Source: Bolinopsis microptera (taxonomy: Eukaryota > Ctenophora > Tentaculata > Lobata > Bolinopsidae). Taken from it: a stretch of 64,000 nucleotides of DNA. Made by a program: the position numbers and the translations under genes. Shown here piece by piece: positions 24,601 through 35,544 of this stretch; position 1 is the stretch's first letter, and each line of letters starts with the position of its first letter. The stretch spans positions 9,412,635 through 9,476,634 of the forward strand of contig NC_087079.1 in the NCBI RefSeq assembly GCF_026151205.1, in the 5' to 3' direction. The notes below the pieces were generated by a model that was not told the origin of the DNA, did not search any database, and saw only the letters and a list, made by a program, of their open reading frames with translations.

Positions 24601-26257
24601 GACGGTAGTTATTCAGCTGTAGCCATGTTGATAGACTGTTCATCTCGTATACAACCCAAACCAAAAGAAGAACAAAAAATGCTCCTACTTTGGTTTAAAA
24701 TATTCGAGATCATGATGTCGCTGCATGAAAACGGCATTCGGTAAGGTTCACTGCACGCATTATCACATATAAATTATAATACAGCATTGGAAACCCGCTG
24801 TTTTATATTCAGTATTACAGTTGTATTTTCGTTTCATTTCATTTTTTCAAATGTATCATATTGTCGGTTCGGCATTTTTTCGTATTCTAAAAGATTTCGT
24901 ACAGTGGTGTTTAGAACAATCAAATTATTGCTCATCTTATTAAAGTTTTAATCTTATATTTGTCTAGTGTCTCATTTTAAACATTCTGACCAAATTATCA
25001 TAATTGAATTACTCTTCGTCAGTATCATATATATCTGAATAAAAACAAAGCAACTACCATTTCCACAGGTCATCAGCAATTAGCTCTATAATAAAGCAAC
25101 TGCCGACAACAATGTTGAAGTTGGCCGAAGACAGAGAAACTGGCGGGCTTTTCACCAATTGGTTTGGCAAGAAGTCAAAATACAGTTTAGAATTCAGACT
25201 GACTACTAGGATTTTCGCCACATATGTTTTACATCAGGTAAATCTATTTATAAACATTGAATGGTCTTATTGATGTTTTAATTGGTTCAAGATGTGACGT
25301 TTTTATTGTTCCCAATTATTAGGTATTAACGCTGAAATATCTAGATAAACAAGGACGGATCGTTGCGGACAAACAGCTCGAGGCATAACCTGACAAGTGA
25401 AGCTGGAAAAGCAATGGATAACATCAGGACCTTAGTCAGCAACAAAGCTTATGCTGCACATATCAGTACATTGCAGGTATTTTGTGACAATCTTGGCTTC
25501 TTCACTTGTTTTCAGTGTCGTTCACGTAGCGCGCTATTACATTTTCGTGTAGCACTAGAGCCGCGCATGCGCTGTAATTGATGCGCGTAATGTGCGCGTA
25601 CTTAAAACTCAATCATGTGACGGCTAGATGATTTAATTTATCGAATCTCTGAATTCGGTAATGCTGGGCCTACACACCACCTATCGGAACTTGTTGTGAT
25701 ACGTTCAACATTGGATTAGCTGAACGGCAAAGGAATGGCTTGAGCGTTCCTAAACCCTCGTAATGAAATTGAACTGCTTATTATCTCATGATTAAATCAG
25801 AAGCAGACTCTCAGACTGGTTTTTTGGAAACACCGTCCATACCACATACGAAAATTATCGCCTAGGGGTCGTTCACATATTACTGAATCAACGGAGAGGG
25901 AGGGGATTTTCCGAATGATTACGCTGGTATAACTTTGACACAATAGCTATGTGTAAAACTGATTACGGAGGGGGGAGGGGGGATTGGCCAAAAAGTGATT
26001 GCGTAATGTGTGAACGGTCCCGTACAGAAAGAAATTTGGAAGACTTTTCGATCTTTCCTTTGTCAAAATAAAGCTGACAGTCGACCCATCAAAGTTGCCT
26101 TTTAATGACAGTACTATGATCTAAATTTCTATCATTTCAGCATTGTATTGGCATGATTCTAGATTCTACGAAGACTTTCCTCAACACTATCGAACTTCTA
26201 CGCTTCCTGGCGGGTACCTTTTATAGTGATCAACCTTACTTATCAGCTATCATGTGA
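637..26257 (+). CDS. EPG5: EPG5 homologue (ectopic P granules protein 5), C-terminal 1217 codons in 28 exons
   Basis: EPG5 is a Rab7-effector tether for autophagosome-lysosome fusion. Exons read here: 637-709, 1584-1753, 5602-5684, 5860-5949, 7331-7449, 7635-7762, 7943-8054, 13097-13194, 14178-14338, 14638-14825, 15459-15652, 16166-16238, 17206-17270, 17382-17468, 17527-17604, 17930-18056, 20385-20497, 20762-20856, 21405-21588, 21730-21908, 22206-22401, 22595-22749, 23736-23868, 24103-24284, 24588-24740, 25069-25237, 25345-25476, 26141-26257. All junctions are AG/GT, phases match throughout and the sum is 3654 nt. EPG5-like blocks include WTDETRLHEANLFVPGLPQQ, FAPWILVYEEACLPW, KTLPWNKFVP, QVNWQTVV and GLFTNWFGKKSKYSLEFR near the C-terminus. 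Least certain are the GTTTAA donor at 15653, the acceptor at 17381 and the donor at 17605. The 5' half lies outside the window. The final stop is partly made of inserted DNA. Confidence 0.88.
710..1583 (+). other. EPG5 intron with CACGTG-bearing tandem repeat before the acceptor
   Basis: This intron has no coding signal. Between about 1510 and 1583 a short unit built around ACACGTGCCCCTT and TACACGTGCATA is repeated, and the last copy runs into the splice acceptor CCTTGCAG that ends at 1583. The CACGTG palindromes look like E-boxes but are probably only part of the repeat. Confidence 0.55.
1584..1753 (+). CDS. EPG5: EPG5 exon whose 3' end seeded the neighbouring satellite
   Basis: Translates as a conserved EPG5 block containing LSLWTDETRLHEANLFVPGL and ending YSGSKLADILQ in phase 0 before donor GTACCG. 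The last ~39 nt of the exon plus the start of the intron are the repeat unit of the arrays at 1715-2925 and 4285-5475, so exon and satellite overlap physically. The first intact copy of the exon end outside the exon is 1786-1818. Confidence 0.85.
1715..2925 (+). repeat. Satellite array, left half, carrying repeated splice donors and micro-exon-like units
   Basis: Tandem units of about 49, 65 or 67 bp share AGCTGACATCCTACAGGTAC followed by a GTTATTACTGGTACTATT block. All contain the EPG5 exon-end/donor sequence CTACAG-GTACCG (or GTACCGG). Units of the 65-bp type also carry TTTTTACAG ahead of a 33-nt copy of the exon end. There are roughly 18-19 units. The other unit type has GTAGTTACT in place of GCAAACT and reads into TGA. 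Confidence 0.92.
2926..4262 (+). pseudogene. 5'-truncated CR1/jockey-type LINE reverse transcriptase with one frameshift
   Basis: Reads as RT from about motif A onward: YLDYAKAFDKVDH (near 3029), GVPQGTVLGPILF (near 3200), then a frame change around 3260-3285, after which FADDTRICRS gives catalytic motif C in the next frame. That second frame continues as a typical C-terminal region (SLVRSHLEYCSPLWNP) to the stop at 4237-4239. The 5' half and the endonuclease are missing. Satellite units lie directly on both sides, so the element probably inserted into the array. It is on the EPG5 sense strand inside the 1754-5601 intron and is unlikely to be active. Confidence 0.8.
4285..5475 (+). repeat. 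Satellite array, right half
   Basis: Continuation of the same unit family beyond the LINE fragment, about 18 units of 65-67 bp. Here most units carry GTACCGTG, whereas the left half has many GTACCGGG units. Several units (near 4330, 4590, 4865, 5065, 5130 and 5195) contain the intact 33-nt exon-end copy between TTTTTACAG and GTACCG. Confidence 0.9.
5950..7330 (+). other. EPG5 intron, AT-rich, no gene recognised
   Basis: Between exons 5860-5949 and 7331-7449. It contains a near-duplicate of about 45 bp around 7090-7185 (TATTGAGTATTGGGT and TATGTAACCCTCAC occur twice). A 103-codon minus-strand open frame at 6639-6950 has no recognisable domain and is not annotated. Confidence 0.6.
8056..8708 (+). 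repeat. 39-bp minisatellite in the EPG5 intron
   Basis: About 16 head-to-tail copies of a G-rich 39-bp unit containing AACAATAATGGGGTAGGAGC and CGGGGGACTCTGTC. It starts within ~25 bp of the donor at 8055. Because 39 is divisible by three, it creates a long open frame on the minus strand that is not a gene. Few substitutions separate copies, which suggests recent expansion. Confidence 0.95.
8715..11040 (-). pseudogene. 5'-truncated non-LTR retrotransposon with restriction-like endonuclease
   Basis: The frame 11040-9463 (525 codons) encodes the part of a LINE protein downstream of the RT catalytic motifs. It has a Cys-Cys-His-Cys knuckle, CKLCEERMG followed by HILAGC, near residue 294. A restriction-like (PD-D/ExK type) nuclease signature follows, RPDLVIF then WWELTVP, near residues 408-430. 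This order, RT then CCHC then RLE, is that of R2/NeSL/CRE-type elements. About 0.75 kb after the stop is taken as 3' UTR. A ~50-bp segment (ACTTTCTGAACAATAATTTT and following) occurs at 8720-8770 and again at 10936-10985 in the same orientation. The upstream RT domain is absent, so the copy is dead. Confidence 0.75.
11254..11259 (-). terminator. Candidate poly(A) signal of the nested GPCR gene
   Basis: AATAAA on the minus strand about 163 bp beyond the GPCR stop codon. The hexamer is common in AT-rich DNA, so this is position-based only. Confidence 0.35.
11422..12520 (-). CDS. Rhodopsin-like (class A) GPCR, orphan, two exons, 335 aa
   Basis: Exons 12520-12406 and 12314-11422 (minus), joined CAG-GTTAGT to CAACAG in phase 1. 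The short first exon supplies TM1 with a GILSN motif (residues ~16-38); without it the long frame would lack TM1. TM2 carries LIALNITDLL with Asp71. TM7 carries NPIVY at 300-304, followed by a short basic C-tail. The position of the DRY motif at the end of TM3 reads T-R-T (143-145), so Asp and Tyr are both replaced. TM6 lacks a clear CWxP (ICNGVWCII). Ligand and G-protein are unknown. The gene lies entirely within the EPG5 intron 8055-13096 on the opposite strand. It looks intact. Confidence 0.8.
13195..14177 (+). other. EPG5 intron, no feature recognised
   Basis: AT-rich sequence between two well-supported EPG5 exons. I see no coding potential, tRNA or long repeat on either strand. Confidence 0.6.
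15385..15458 (+). repeat. 24-bp tandem repeat of a splice acceptor
   Basis: Three copies of AGGTGACACTAACAGTTCAT plus TTCC precede the EPG5 exon at 15459. Each copy ends in TTTCCAG or TTTTCAG followed by GTGACAC, so acceptors occur at 15386, 15410, 15434 and 15458, all 24 nt apart. Because 24 is divisible by three and the intervening sequence is open (GDTNSSFP per unit), use of an upstream acceptor would add 8, 16 or 24 residues in frame. The most downstream site gives the best match to the EPG5 core. Confidence 0.85.
16239..17205 (+). other. EPG5 intron with short GTAATTGAGG repeats
   Basis: Begins with four copies of (G)TAATTGAGGGG directly from the splice donor, so the GTAATTG donor motif itself is repeated at ~11-bp spacing (16239-16285). 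The rest shows only short TAGTATG-type simple repeats near 16500. Confidence 0.6.
17290..17372 (+). repeat. GTAACACT tandem repeat in a short intron
   Basis: Seven or so degenerate copies of an ACACTGTA/GTAACACT unit fill the 111-bp intron between exons 17206-17270 and 17382-17468. Many units contain GT dinucleotides in donor-like context, so the exact donor is less certain than usual. Confidence 0.7.
18057..20384 (+). other. EPG5 intron with simple-sequence blocks
   Basis: The 2.3-kb intron has no coding exon that I can support. It contains (TC)n near 18560-18585, (GA)n at 18719-18735, (ACAG)n/(AC)n near 18940-18975, and a CTGCTGTACTGGCAGT repeat near 20160. A palindromic cluster of ACCAGGTTTACC/GGTAAACCTGGT units lies at 20280-20352. 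Confidence 0.65.
20508..20592 (+). repeat. TTAGTTACTAA tandem repeat
   Basis: Seven or so copies of an 11-bp ATTAGTTACTA unit lie just after the EPG5 donor at 20498, within the intron 20498-20761. Confidence 0.85.
22750..23735 (+). other. EPG5 intron, no feature recognised
   Basis: AT-rich intron with a pyrimidine run after the donor, a ~30-bp direct duplication (GAGTTAAAACAAAAGTTAGA twice near 22970-23030) and a short GGTGATTACTC repeat near 23070. No gene seen. Confidence 0.6.
25477..26140 (+). other. Last EPG5 intron, no feature recognised
   Basis: The final intron. It contains a few CpG-rich words (GCGCATGCGC) but no coding or repeat structure I can support. Confidence 0.55.
26248..26255 (+). 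repeat. Left 8-bp direct repeat (putative target-site duplication)
   Basis: TATCATGT, covering the last EPG5 sense codons ATC-ATG and the first T of the stop. An identical 8-mer is at 40572-40579, directly beyond the other end of the foldback structure. Confidence 0.7.
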
Positions 26258-26479
26258 GAGCACGTTTCCTTGATTTGTGTATGCGATTTGTATGCGATTT
26301 CACCCCTGTATGCGATTTGTGTTCCGGGGTATTTGGAACAGGTTTAGGGGTTTAAATAGTTAGTACCTGTCCCCAAACCATCATAAAAATCAAGTTTCGA
26401 CCTCCTAACCCACTCGGGCCACTCCCAGGGGCCACGCCCATCCCAAAATATCTGAAATCCAGGTCAAATCAAGATTGAA

Positions 26480-29400
26480 AATCTTTACCCCCGTATGCGA
26501 TTTATGTTCCGGGGTAGGTGGCCCATGTTTTAGTATAAAAATGGGTACTGCCTATCCCAAACCATCATAAAAACCAAGTTTTGACCTCTCAAACCACTCA
26601 GGCCACTCCCAGGGGCCACGCCCATCCCAAAATAGCTGAAATCCAGGTCAAATCCCATACAAATCCAGACTGAGAATCTTGACCCCCGTATGCGATTTAT
26701 GTTCCGGGGTAGGTGGCCCATATTTTAGTATAAAAATGGGTACTGCCTATCCCAAACCATCATAAAAACCAAGTTTGGACCTCTCAAACCACTCAGGCCA
26801 CTCCCAGGGGCCACGCCCATCCCAAAATAGCTGAAATCCAGGTCAAATCCCATACAAATCCAGACTGAGAATCTTTACCCCCGTATGCGATTTATGTTCC
26901 GGGGTAGGTGGCCCATGTTTTAGTATAAAAATGGGTACTGCCTATCCCAAACCATCATAAAAACCAAGTTTTGACCTCTCAAACCACTCAGGCCACTCCC
27001 AGGGGCCACGCCCATCCCAAAATAGCTGAAATCCAGGTAAAATCAAGATTGAAAATCTTTACCCCCGTATGCGATTTATGTTCCGGGGTAGGTGGCCCAT
27101 GTTTTAGTATAAAAATGGGTACTGCCTATCCCAAACCATCATAAAAACCAAGTTTTGACCTCTCAAACCACTCAGGCCACTCCCAGGGGCCACGCCCATC
27201 CCAAAATAGCTGAAATCCAGGTCAAATCCCATACAAATCCAGACTGAGAATCTTGACCCCCGTATGCGATTTATGTTCCGGGGTAGGTGGCCCATATTTT
27301 AGTATAAAAATGGGTACTGCCTATCCCGAACCATCATAAAAACCAAGTTTTGACCTCTCAAACCACTCAGGCCACTCCCAGGGGCCACGCCCATCCCAAA
27401 ATAGCTGAAATCCAGGTCAAATCCCATACAAATCCAGACTGAGAATCTTCACCCCCGTATGCGATTTATGTTCCGGGGTAGGTGGCCCATGTTTTAGTAT
27501 AAAAATGGGTACTGCCTATCCCAAACCATCATAAAAACCAAGTTTCGACCTCTCAACCCACTCAGGCCACTCCCAGGGGCCACGCCCATCCTAAAATAGC
27601 TGAAATCCAGGTAAAATCAAGATTGAAAATCTTTACCCCCGTATGCGATTTATGTTCCGGGGTAGGTGGCCCATGTTTTAGTATAAAAATGGGTACTGCC
27701 TATCCCAAACCATCATAAAAACCAAGTTTCGACCTCTCAACCCACTCAGGCCACTCCCAGGGGCCACGCCCATCCTAAAATAGCTGAAATCCAGGTAAAA
27801 TCAAGATTGAAAATCTTGACCCCCGTATGCGATTTATGTTCCGGGGTAGGTGGCCCATATTTTAGTATAAAAATGGGTACTGCCTATCCCAAACCATCAT
27901 AAAAACCAAGTTTGGACCTCTCAAACCACTAGGCCACTCCCAGGGGCCACGCCCATCCCAAAATAGATGAAATCCAGGTCAAATCCCATACAAATCAAGA
28001 CTTTAAAATCTTTACCCCCGTATGCGATTTATGTTCCGGGGTAGGTGCCCATGTTTTAGTATAAAAATGGGTACTGCCTAGCCCAAACATCATAAAAACC
28101 AAGTTTTGACCTCTCAAACCACTCAGGCCACTCCCAGGGGCCACGCCCATCCCAAAATAGCTGAAATCCAGGTAATAATCAAGATTGAAAATCTTTACCC
28201 CCGTATGCGATTTATGTTCGGGGTAGGTGGCCCATGTTTTAGTATAAAAATGGGTACTGCCTACCCAAACCATCATAAAAACCTAGTTTTGACCTCTCAA
28301 ACCACTCAGGCCACTCCCAGGGCCACGCCCCATCCCAAAATAGCTGAAATCCAGGTCAAATCCCATACAAATCCAGACTGAGAATCTTGACCCCCGTATG
28401 CGATTTATGTTCCGGGGTAGGTGGCCCATATTTTAGTATAATAATGGGTACTGCCTATCCCGAACCATCATAAAAACCAAGTTTTGACCTATCAAACCAC
28501 TCAGGCCACTCCAGGGCCACGCCCATCCCAAAATAGCTGAAATCCAGGTCAAATCCCATACAAATCCAGACTGAGATCTTCACCCCCGCGTATGCGATTT
28601 ATGTTCCGGGGTAGGAGGCCCATGTTTTAGTATAAAAATGGGTACTGCCTATCCCAAACCATCATAAAAACCAAGTTTCGACCTCTCAACCCACTCAGGC
28701 CACTCCCAGGGGCCACGCCCATCCTAAAATAGCTGAAATCCAGGTAAAATCAAGATTGAAAATCTTTACCCCGTATGCGATTTATGTTCCGGGGTAGGTG
28801 GCCCAGGTTTTAGTATAAAAATGGGTACTGCCTATCCCAAACCATCATAAAAACCAAGTTTCGACCTCTCAACCCACTTCAGGGCCACTCCAGGGGCCAC
28901 GCCCATCCTAAAATAGCTGAAATCCAGGTAAAATCAAGATTGAAAAATCTTTACCCCCGTATGCGATTTATGTTCCGGGTAGGTGGCCCATATTTTAGTA
29001 TAAAAATGGGTACTGCCTATCCCAAACCATCATAAAAACCAAGTTTGGACCTCTCAAACCACTCAGGCCACTCCCAGGGGCCACGCCCATCCCAAAATAG
29101 CTGAAATCCAGGTCAAATCCCATACAAATCCAGACTGAGAATCTTTACCCCCGTAAGCGATTTATGTTCCGGTAGGTGGGCCCATGTTTTAGTATAAAAA
29201 TGGGTACTGCCTATCCCAAACCATCATAAAAACCAAGTTTTGACCTCTCAAACCACTCAGGCCACTCCCAGGTGGCCACGCCCATCCAAAATAGCTGAAA
29301 TCCAGGTAAAATTAAGGATTGAAAATCTTTACCCCCGTATGCGATTTATGTTCCGGGGTAGGTGGCCCATTGTTTTAGTATAAAAATGGGTACTGCCTAT

Positions 29401-32400
29401 CCCAAACCATCATAAAAACCAAGTTTTGACCTCTCAAACCACTCAGGCCACTCCCAGGGGCCACGCCCATCCCAAAATAGCTGAAATCCAGGTCAAATCC
29501 CATACAAATCCAGACTGAGAATCTTGACCCCCGTATGCGATTTATGTTCCGGGGTAGGGTGGCCCATATTTTAGTATAAAAATGGGTACTGCCTATCCGA
29601 ACCATCATAAAAACCAAGTTTTGACCTCTCAAACCACTCAGGCCACTCCCAGGGGCCACGCCCATCCCAAAATGCTGAAATCCAGGTCAAATCCCATACA
29701 AATCCAGACTGAGAATCTTCACCCCCGTATGCGATTTATGTTCCGGGGTAGGTGGCCCATGTTTTAGTATAAAAATGGTACTGCCTATCCCAAACCATCA
29801 TAAAAACCAAGTTTCGACCTCTCAACCCACTCAGGCACTCCCAGGGGGCCACGCCCATCCTAAAATAGCTGAAATCCAGGTAAAATCAAGATTGAACATC
29901 TTTACCCCCGTATGCGATTTATGTTCCGGGTAGGTGCCCATGTTTTAGTATAGATAATGGGTACTGCCTATCCCAAACCATCATAAAATCCAAGGTTTCG
30001 ACCTCTCAACCCACTCAGGCCACTCCCAGGGGCACGCCCATCCTAAAATAGCTGAAATCCAGGTAAAATCAAGATTGAAAATCTTTACCCCCCGTATGCG
30101 ATTTATGTGCCGGGGTAGGTGGCCCATATTTTAGTATAAAAATGGGTACTGCCTATCCCAAACCATCATAAAACCAAGTTTGGACCTCTCAAACCACTCA
30201 GGCCACTCCCCAGGGCCCACGCCCATCCCAAAATAGCTGAAATCCAGGTCAATTCCCATACAAATCCAGACTGAGAATCTTTACCCCCGTATGGCGATTT
30301 ATGTCCGGGGGGTAGGGTGGTGCCCATATTTTAGTATAAAAATGGGTACTGGCCTATCCCAAACCATCATAAAAACCAAGTTTGGACCTCTCAAACCACT
30401 CAGGCCACTCCCAGGGGCCACGCCCATCCTAAAATAGCTGAAATCCAGGTAAAATCAAGATTGAAAATCTTTACCCCCCGTATGCGATTTTGTTCCGGGT
30501 AGGTGGCCCATGTTTCTAGTATAAAAATGGTACTGCCTATCCCAAACCATCATAAAAACCAAGTTTTGACCTCTCAAACCACTCTGGCCACTCCCAGGGG
30601 CCTCGCCCATCCCAAAATAGCTGAAATCCAGGTCAAATCCCATACAAATCAGACTGAGAATCTTGACCCCCGTAGCGATTTATGTTCCGGGGTAGGTGGC
30701 CCATATTTAGTATAAAAATGGGTACTGCCTATCCCAAAACCATCATAAAACCAAGTTTTGACCTCTCAAACCACTCAGGCCACTCCCAGGGGCCACGCTC
30801 ATCCCAAAAATAGAGCTGAAATCCAGGGCAAACCCCAAAAAAAAAAAAAACCCCGAAACCCCAAAAATCTTCACCCCCAAAGCGATTTTAAATTTCCCCC
30901 GGGGGAGGGGGGCCCAGGTTTTTTGTATAAAAATGGGTACCCGGGCCCAACCCAAACCATCATAAAAACCAAGTTTCGACCCCTCGACCCACTCAAAGGC
31001 CACTCCCCGGGGGCCCCCCCATCCTAAAAAAAGCTGAAATCCCGGTAAAAATCAAGATTGAAAAACTTTTCCCCCATCGATTTATGTTCCGGGGTAGGTG
31101 GGGGCCAATTTTAGATAAAAAAATGGGTACTTCCTAACCCCAAAACCCTCTAAAAACCAAGTTTCGCCTCTCAACCCACCAAGGGGCCCCCCAGGGGGAA
31201 AGCCCCTCCTAAAATAGCTGAAAATCCAGGTAAAAATTTAAATTGGAAAAACTTCCCCCTTACCCCCGTAAGGGGCGATTTATGGGTTTCCCGGGGGAGG
31301 TGGCCCCTGTTTAAAAATATAAAAAATGGGTTACTCCTATCCCCAAAAACCCTCATAAACCCAAAATTTTGACCCCTCAAAAACCCCCACCAGGCCACCC
31401 CCCAGGGGCCACGCCCATTTCCCAAAATAAAAAGCTTAAATTTAAAAGGGGGAAAAAACAAGATTGAAAATCTTTTTCCCCCGGGAGGGGATTTATTTTT
31501 CCGGGGTAGTGGCCCAAAATTTAAAATTTTTTTTGTATAAAAAATTTGGGACTGCCTATCCCAAACCCAACACTAAAAACCCCCAAGGGTTTTGGGCCCC
31601 AAAACCCCTCAAAACCACTCCCAGGGGGCCCCGCCCATCCCAAAATAGCTGAAAAACCCCGGCAAATTTCCCTAAAATCCAGGGCTTAGAACCTTTTCCC
31701 CCGTAAGCATTTGTGCCGGGGTAGGGGGGCCCCTTTTTATATAAAAAAAGGGTACTTCCCCAACCCCAAAACCCTCAAAAAACCAAGTTTTTTAACCCCT
31801 CAAACCACTTTAAAACCACTCCCCGGGGCCACGCCCCCTCCCCAAAAAACTGAAACCAGGTAAAATTAAAAATTTGGGAAAAACTTTTTCCCCCGTTTTT
31901 CGATTTAAATTTCCCCGGGGGAGGTGGCCCATTTTTAAATAAATAAAATGGGTACCGCCTATCCCCAAAATTCAAAAAACCAAATTTTGGACCCCTCAAA
32001 CCACCAGGCCAATCCCCCGGGGGCCCCGCCCATCCCCCAAAAAAAACTTTAAAACCAGGTCAAAACCCTACAAACCAGACTGAAATCTTTACCCCCGTTA
32101 TGCGTTTAAAGTTCCCGGGGGAGGTGGGCCCCTTTTTAGTATAAAAAAAGGGGACTGGCCCCATCCCAACCACAAAAAAAACCATTTTTTAAACCTTCCC
32201 CCAAAAACCCCTCAGGGCCACTCCCAGGGGCCACGGGGCCCCCCCAAAATAGCTGAAATCCAGGGCAAATCCCATACAAATCCAGACTGAGAATCTTTTA
32301 CCCCGTAGCATTTAAAGTTCCCGGGGGAGGGGCCCAGGGTTTTTTTAAAAATGGGGACCCGCCTATCCCCCAAAAATCATAAAAACCCCGTTTTTCGACC

Positions 32401-35400
32401 CTCTCAACCCACTCAGCCACTCCGGGGGCCCAAAACCCATCCCAAAATAGCCCGAAAATCCAGGGAAAATCAAATTGAACATCTTTTTAACCCCCGTATG
32501 CGATTTAGGCCGGGGGAGGTGGCCCATGTTTTTGTATAAAAAAGGGTTTCTGGCCTATTTCCCCAAACCACATAAAAACCAAGTTTTTGGCCCCCTCAAA
32601 ACCCCCTCAGGCCACTCCCAGGGGGCCCCGGGCCCCAACCTAAAAAAGCTGGAAAACCAGGGAAAATCAAGATTGGAAAAATCTTTTCCCCCGGGTGGAT
32701 TTTTTGTTTTTCCCGGGGAGGTGGGGGCCCTATTTTAGTATAAAAAAAATGGGAAGCCTATCCCAAAACCCTCAAAAAAACCAATTTTTTAAACCCCCTC
32801 AAACCCCTCAGGGCCCCCCCCCAAGGGGCCACCCCATCCCAAAAAAGCGAAAACCAGGTCAAAACCCATACAAAAAAAAGACTGGAATCTTTAACCCCCC
32901 CTATGGGGGTTTAGGTTTTCCGGGGGAGGGGGGCCCCTAATTTTTTTATAAAAAAGGGACTGCCTATCCCCCCCCAAACCCCAAAAAAACCAAGTTTTGG
33001 GCCCCCTCCCAAAACCCCTCAGGCCCCCTCCCCCGGGGCCACGCCCCTCCCAAAATGCGAAATCCAGGGAAAATCAAGAAATTTAAAATCTTTAACCCCC
33101 CTACGAATTTTTGTTCCGGGGAGGTGGCCCATTTTTAAAATAAAAAAGGGTACTGCCCAAACCCAAACCTTTATAAAAAAACCCAAAATTTTTTACCTCT
33201 CAAAACCACCCAGGGGCCACTCCCCGGGGTCACGCCCATTCCCAAAATAGCGGGAAAACCAGGGGGCAAACCCATACAAAAACCGACGGGGAAAACCTTT
33301 ACCCCCGGATGCGATTTATGTTTTCCGGGGGAAGGGGGCCCATATTTTTGTAAAAAAATGGTACTGCCTATCCCAAACCATCCCTAAAAAACCCAATTTT
33401 TGACCCTCAAACCAAATCCCCGGGGCCAAATCCCCCGGGGCCACGCTCAAACCCAAAATTTTGCTGAAATCCAGTCAAATCCCCAACAAATTTCCAAAGG
33501 GAAAACTTTACCCCCGGGAAACGGGTTTATTTCCGGGGGGGTTAAAAGGGGGCCCTGTTTTTAGTATCAAAAGGGGACTGCCCCATCCCAAACCATCATA
33601 AAAAAACCCAAATTTTGAAAACCCCCCTGGCCCCCTCAAGGGGGCCACTCCCCGGGGGCCAAACGCCCCTCCAAAAAAAGCTGAAAACCCGGTTTAAAAA
33701 CAAGTTTGAAAATCTTACCCCCCGGAAAGCGAATTTTTGTTCCGGGTAGGTTTGGGCCCTGTTTTAATTTAAAAAAAATTTGGGACTTTTCCCAAACCCA
33801 AACCAAACATAAAAACCAAGGTTTTTGACCCTCAAAAAACCCACTCAAACCCCCTCCCAGGGGGACGCCCATCCTAAAATAGCTGAAATCCAGGGAAAAA
33901 CAAGAATTGAAAATCTTTACCCCTAAAAAAAGCGATTTAAAAATTTCCGGGGGAAGGGGGGCCCAAAGTTTTTAGTATAAAAAATGGGTACTTTCCTTCC
34001 CAATCCCCTCATAAAAAACCAAATTTTTGGGCCTCGGTTTCCCCAAAAACCCCTCAGGGGCCCCTCCCAGGGGGCCCCGCCCCAAACCCCAAAATAAACT
34101 AAAAAACCAAATCAAATCCATACAAATCCCGGGCTTTAAATCTTTTAACCCCCTAAGCGATTTATTCCGGGGGAGGGGGCCCATCTTTTTAGTTTAAAAA
34201 AAAAAAACGGGCCCATCCCCAAAACCCTCATAAAAACCAATTTGGGGGCCCCTCAAACCACTCAGGGGCCCCCAGGGGCCCCGCCCCCTTTTCCCAAATT
34301 TGCTGAAAACCAGGTCAAAACCCATACTAATTTCCCGACGGGGAAAACTTTACCCCCCTAGGCTTTATTTCCAGGGGTAGATGGCCCCTGTTTTTTGAAA
34401 AAAATTTAATTAAAAAAAAAAGCCTTTCCCAAACCATCATAAAAACCAAGTTTCACCCCTCAACCCACTCAGGCCACTCCCGGGGGGCCCCGCCCAAACC
34501 TTAAAAACTGAAATCCAGGTAAAATCAAAAATTGAAAAACCTTTAAACCCCCCTAACCCAAAATTTTTTTTCCGGGGTAGGTTTGGCCCCCTGTTTTTTT
34601 ATAAAAATGGGGACTGGGCCATCCCCAAAACCCTCATAAAAACCAAGTTTGACCTCTCAAACCACCAGGGCCCCTCCCAGGGGCCACGCCCCAACCCAAA
34701 ATAGCTAAACCAGGTCAAAATTTCCCCTTACAAATCCAACTGGAAACTTTACCCCCGGACGATTTATGTTCCCGGGGTAGGTGGCCCATGGGTTTAGTAA
34801 AAAAAATGGGGAAATTGGGGCCCATCCCCCAAAACCCTCATAAAAACCGTTTCGACCTCTCGCCCACTCAGGGCCCCTCCCAGGGGGCCCCGCCCCTCCC
34901 AAAATACTGAAATCCAGTAAAATCAAGATTAAAATCTTTTAAACCCCCCCCGTAAAGCGATTTTTTTCCGGGGTATTGGCCCAAATTTTTTGTATAAAAA
35001 AGGGGATTGCCTACCCAAACCATCATAAAAAAACCCAATTTTTGACCTCTCCAAAAACCCCCCAGGCCACTTCCCCGGGGGCCCCGGCCCTCCTAAAATT
35101 AGCTGAAATCCAGGGGAAAATTTAAGATTGAAAATCTTTAAAAACCCCCTATGCGAATTTTTTTCCGGGGGAGGTGGGCCCTTTTTTAAAAATTAAAAAA
35201 ATGGGTACCTTGCCTATCCCAATCCCACATAAAAAAAACCCAAATTTTTTGGGCCTCTCAAACCACCCCAGGGGCCACTCCCAGGGGGCCACGCCCCTTC
35301 CCAAAAAAGCTAAATCCAGGGCAAAATCCCAAAAAATTTCCCAAATGGAACTTTAAACCCCCGTATGCAAATTTTTGTTCCGGGGGGAGGTGGCCCCCAA

Positions 35401-35540
35401 TTTTTAAATATAAAAAAAAGGGTACTCTTGGCCCCATCCCCCAAAACCCTCATAAAAACCAAATTTTTAAACCCCTCAAACCCCCTCAGGCCACTCCAGG
35501 GCCCCGCCCATCCCCCAAATTTGCGGGAAATTTCCAAAGG
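26480..35540 (+). repeat. Left arm of ~185-196-bp tandem repeats
   Basis: Each unit contains CCCCCGTATGCGATTTATGT, a TAGTATAAAAATGGGTACTG block, AAACCATCATAAAAACCAAG and CCACTCAGGCCACTCCCAGG. Two unit types alternate, one with CCCATACAAATCCAGACTGA (~196 bp) and one with AAAATCAAGATTG (~184 bp), giving a higher-order repeat. Copies are nearly identical up to about 27.9 kb and acquire scattered indels to 30.8 kb. Beyond that there is heavy homopolymer-type corruption. Open frames here are repeat artefacts. Confidence 0.95.
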
Positions 35541-35544
35541 GGGA

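Noticed and set aside
25321-25383. Apparent in-frame TAA in the penultimate EPG5 exon
   Set aside because: Disappears if the acceptor at 25341-25344 (ATCTAG) is used instead of TTATTAG; phase then fits and the frame matches the family.
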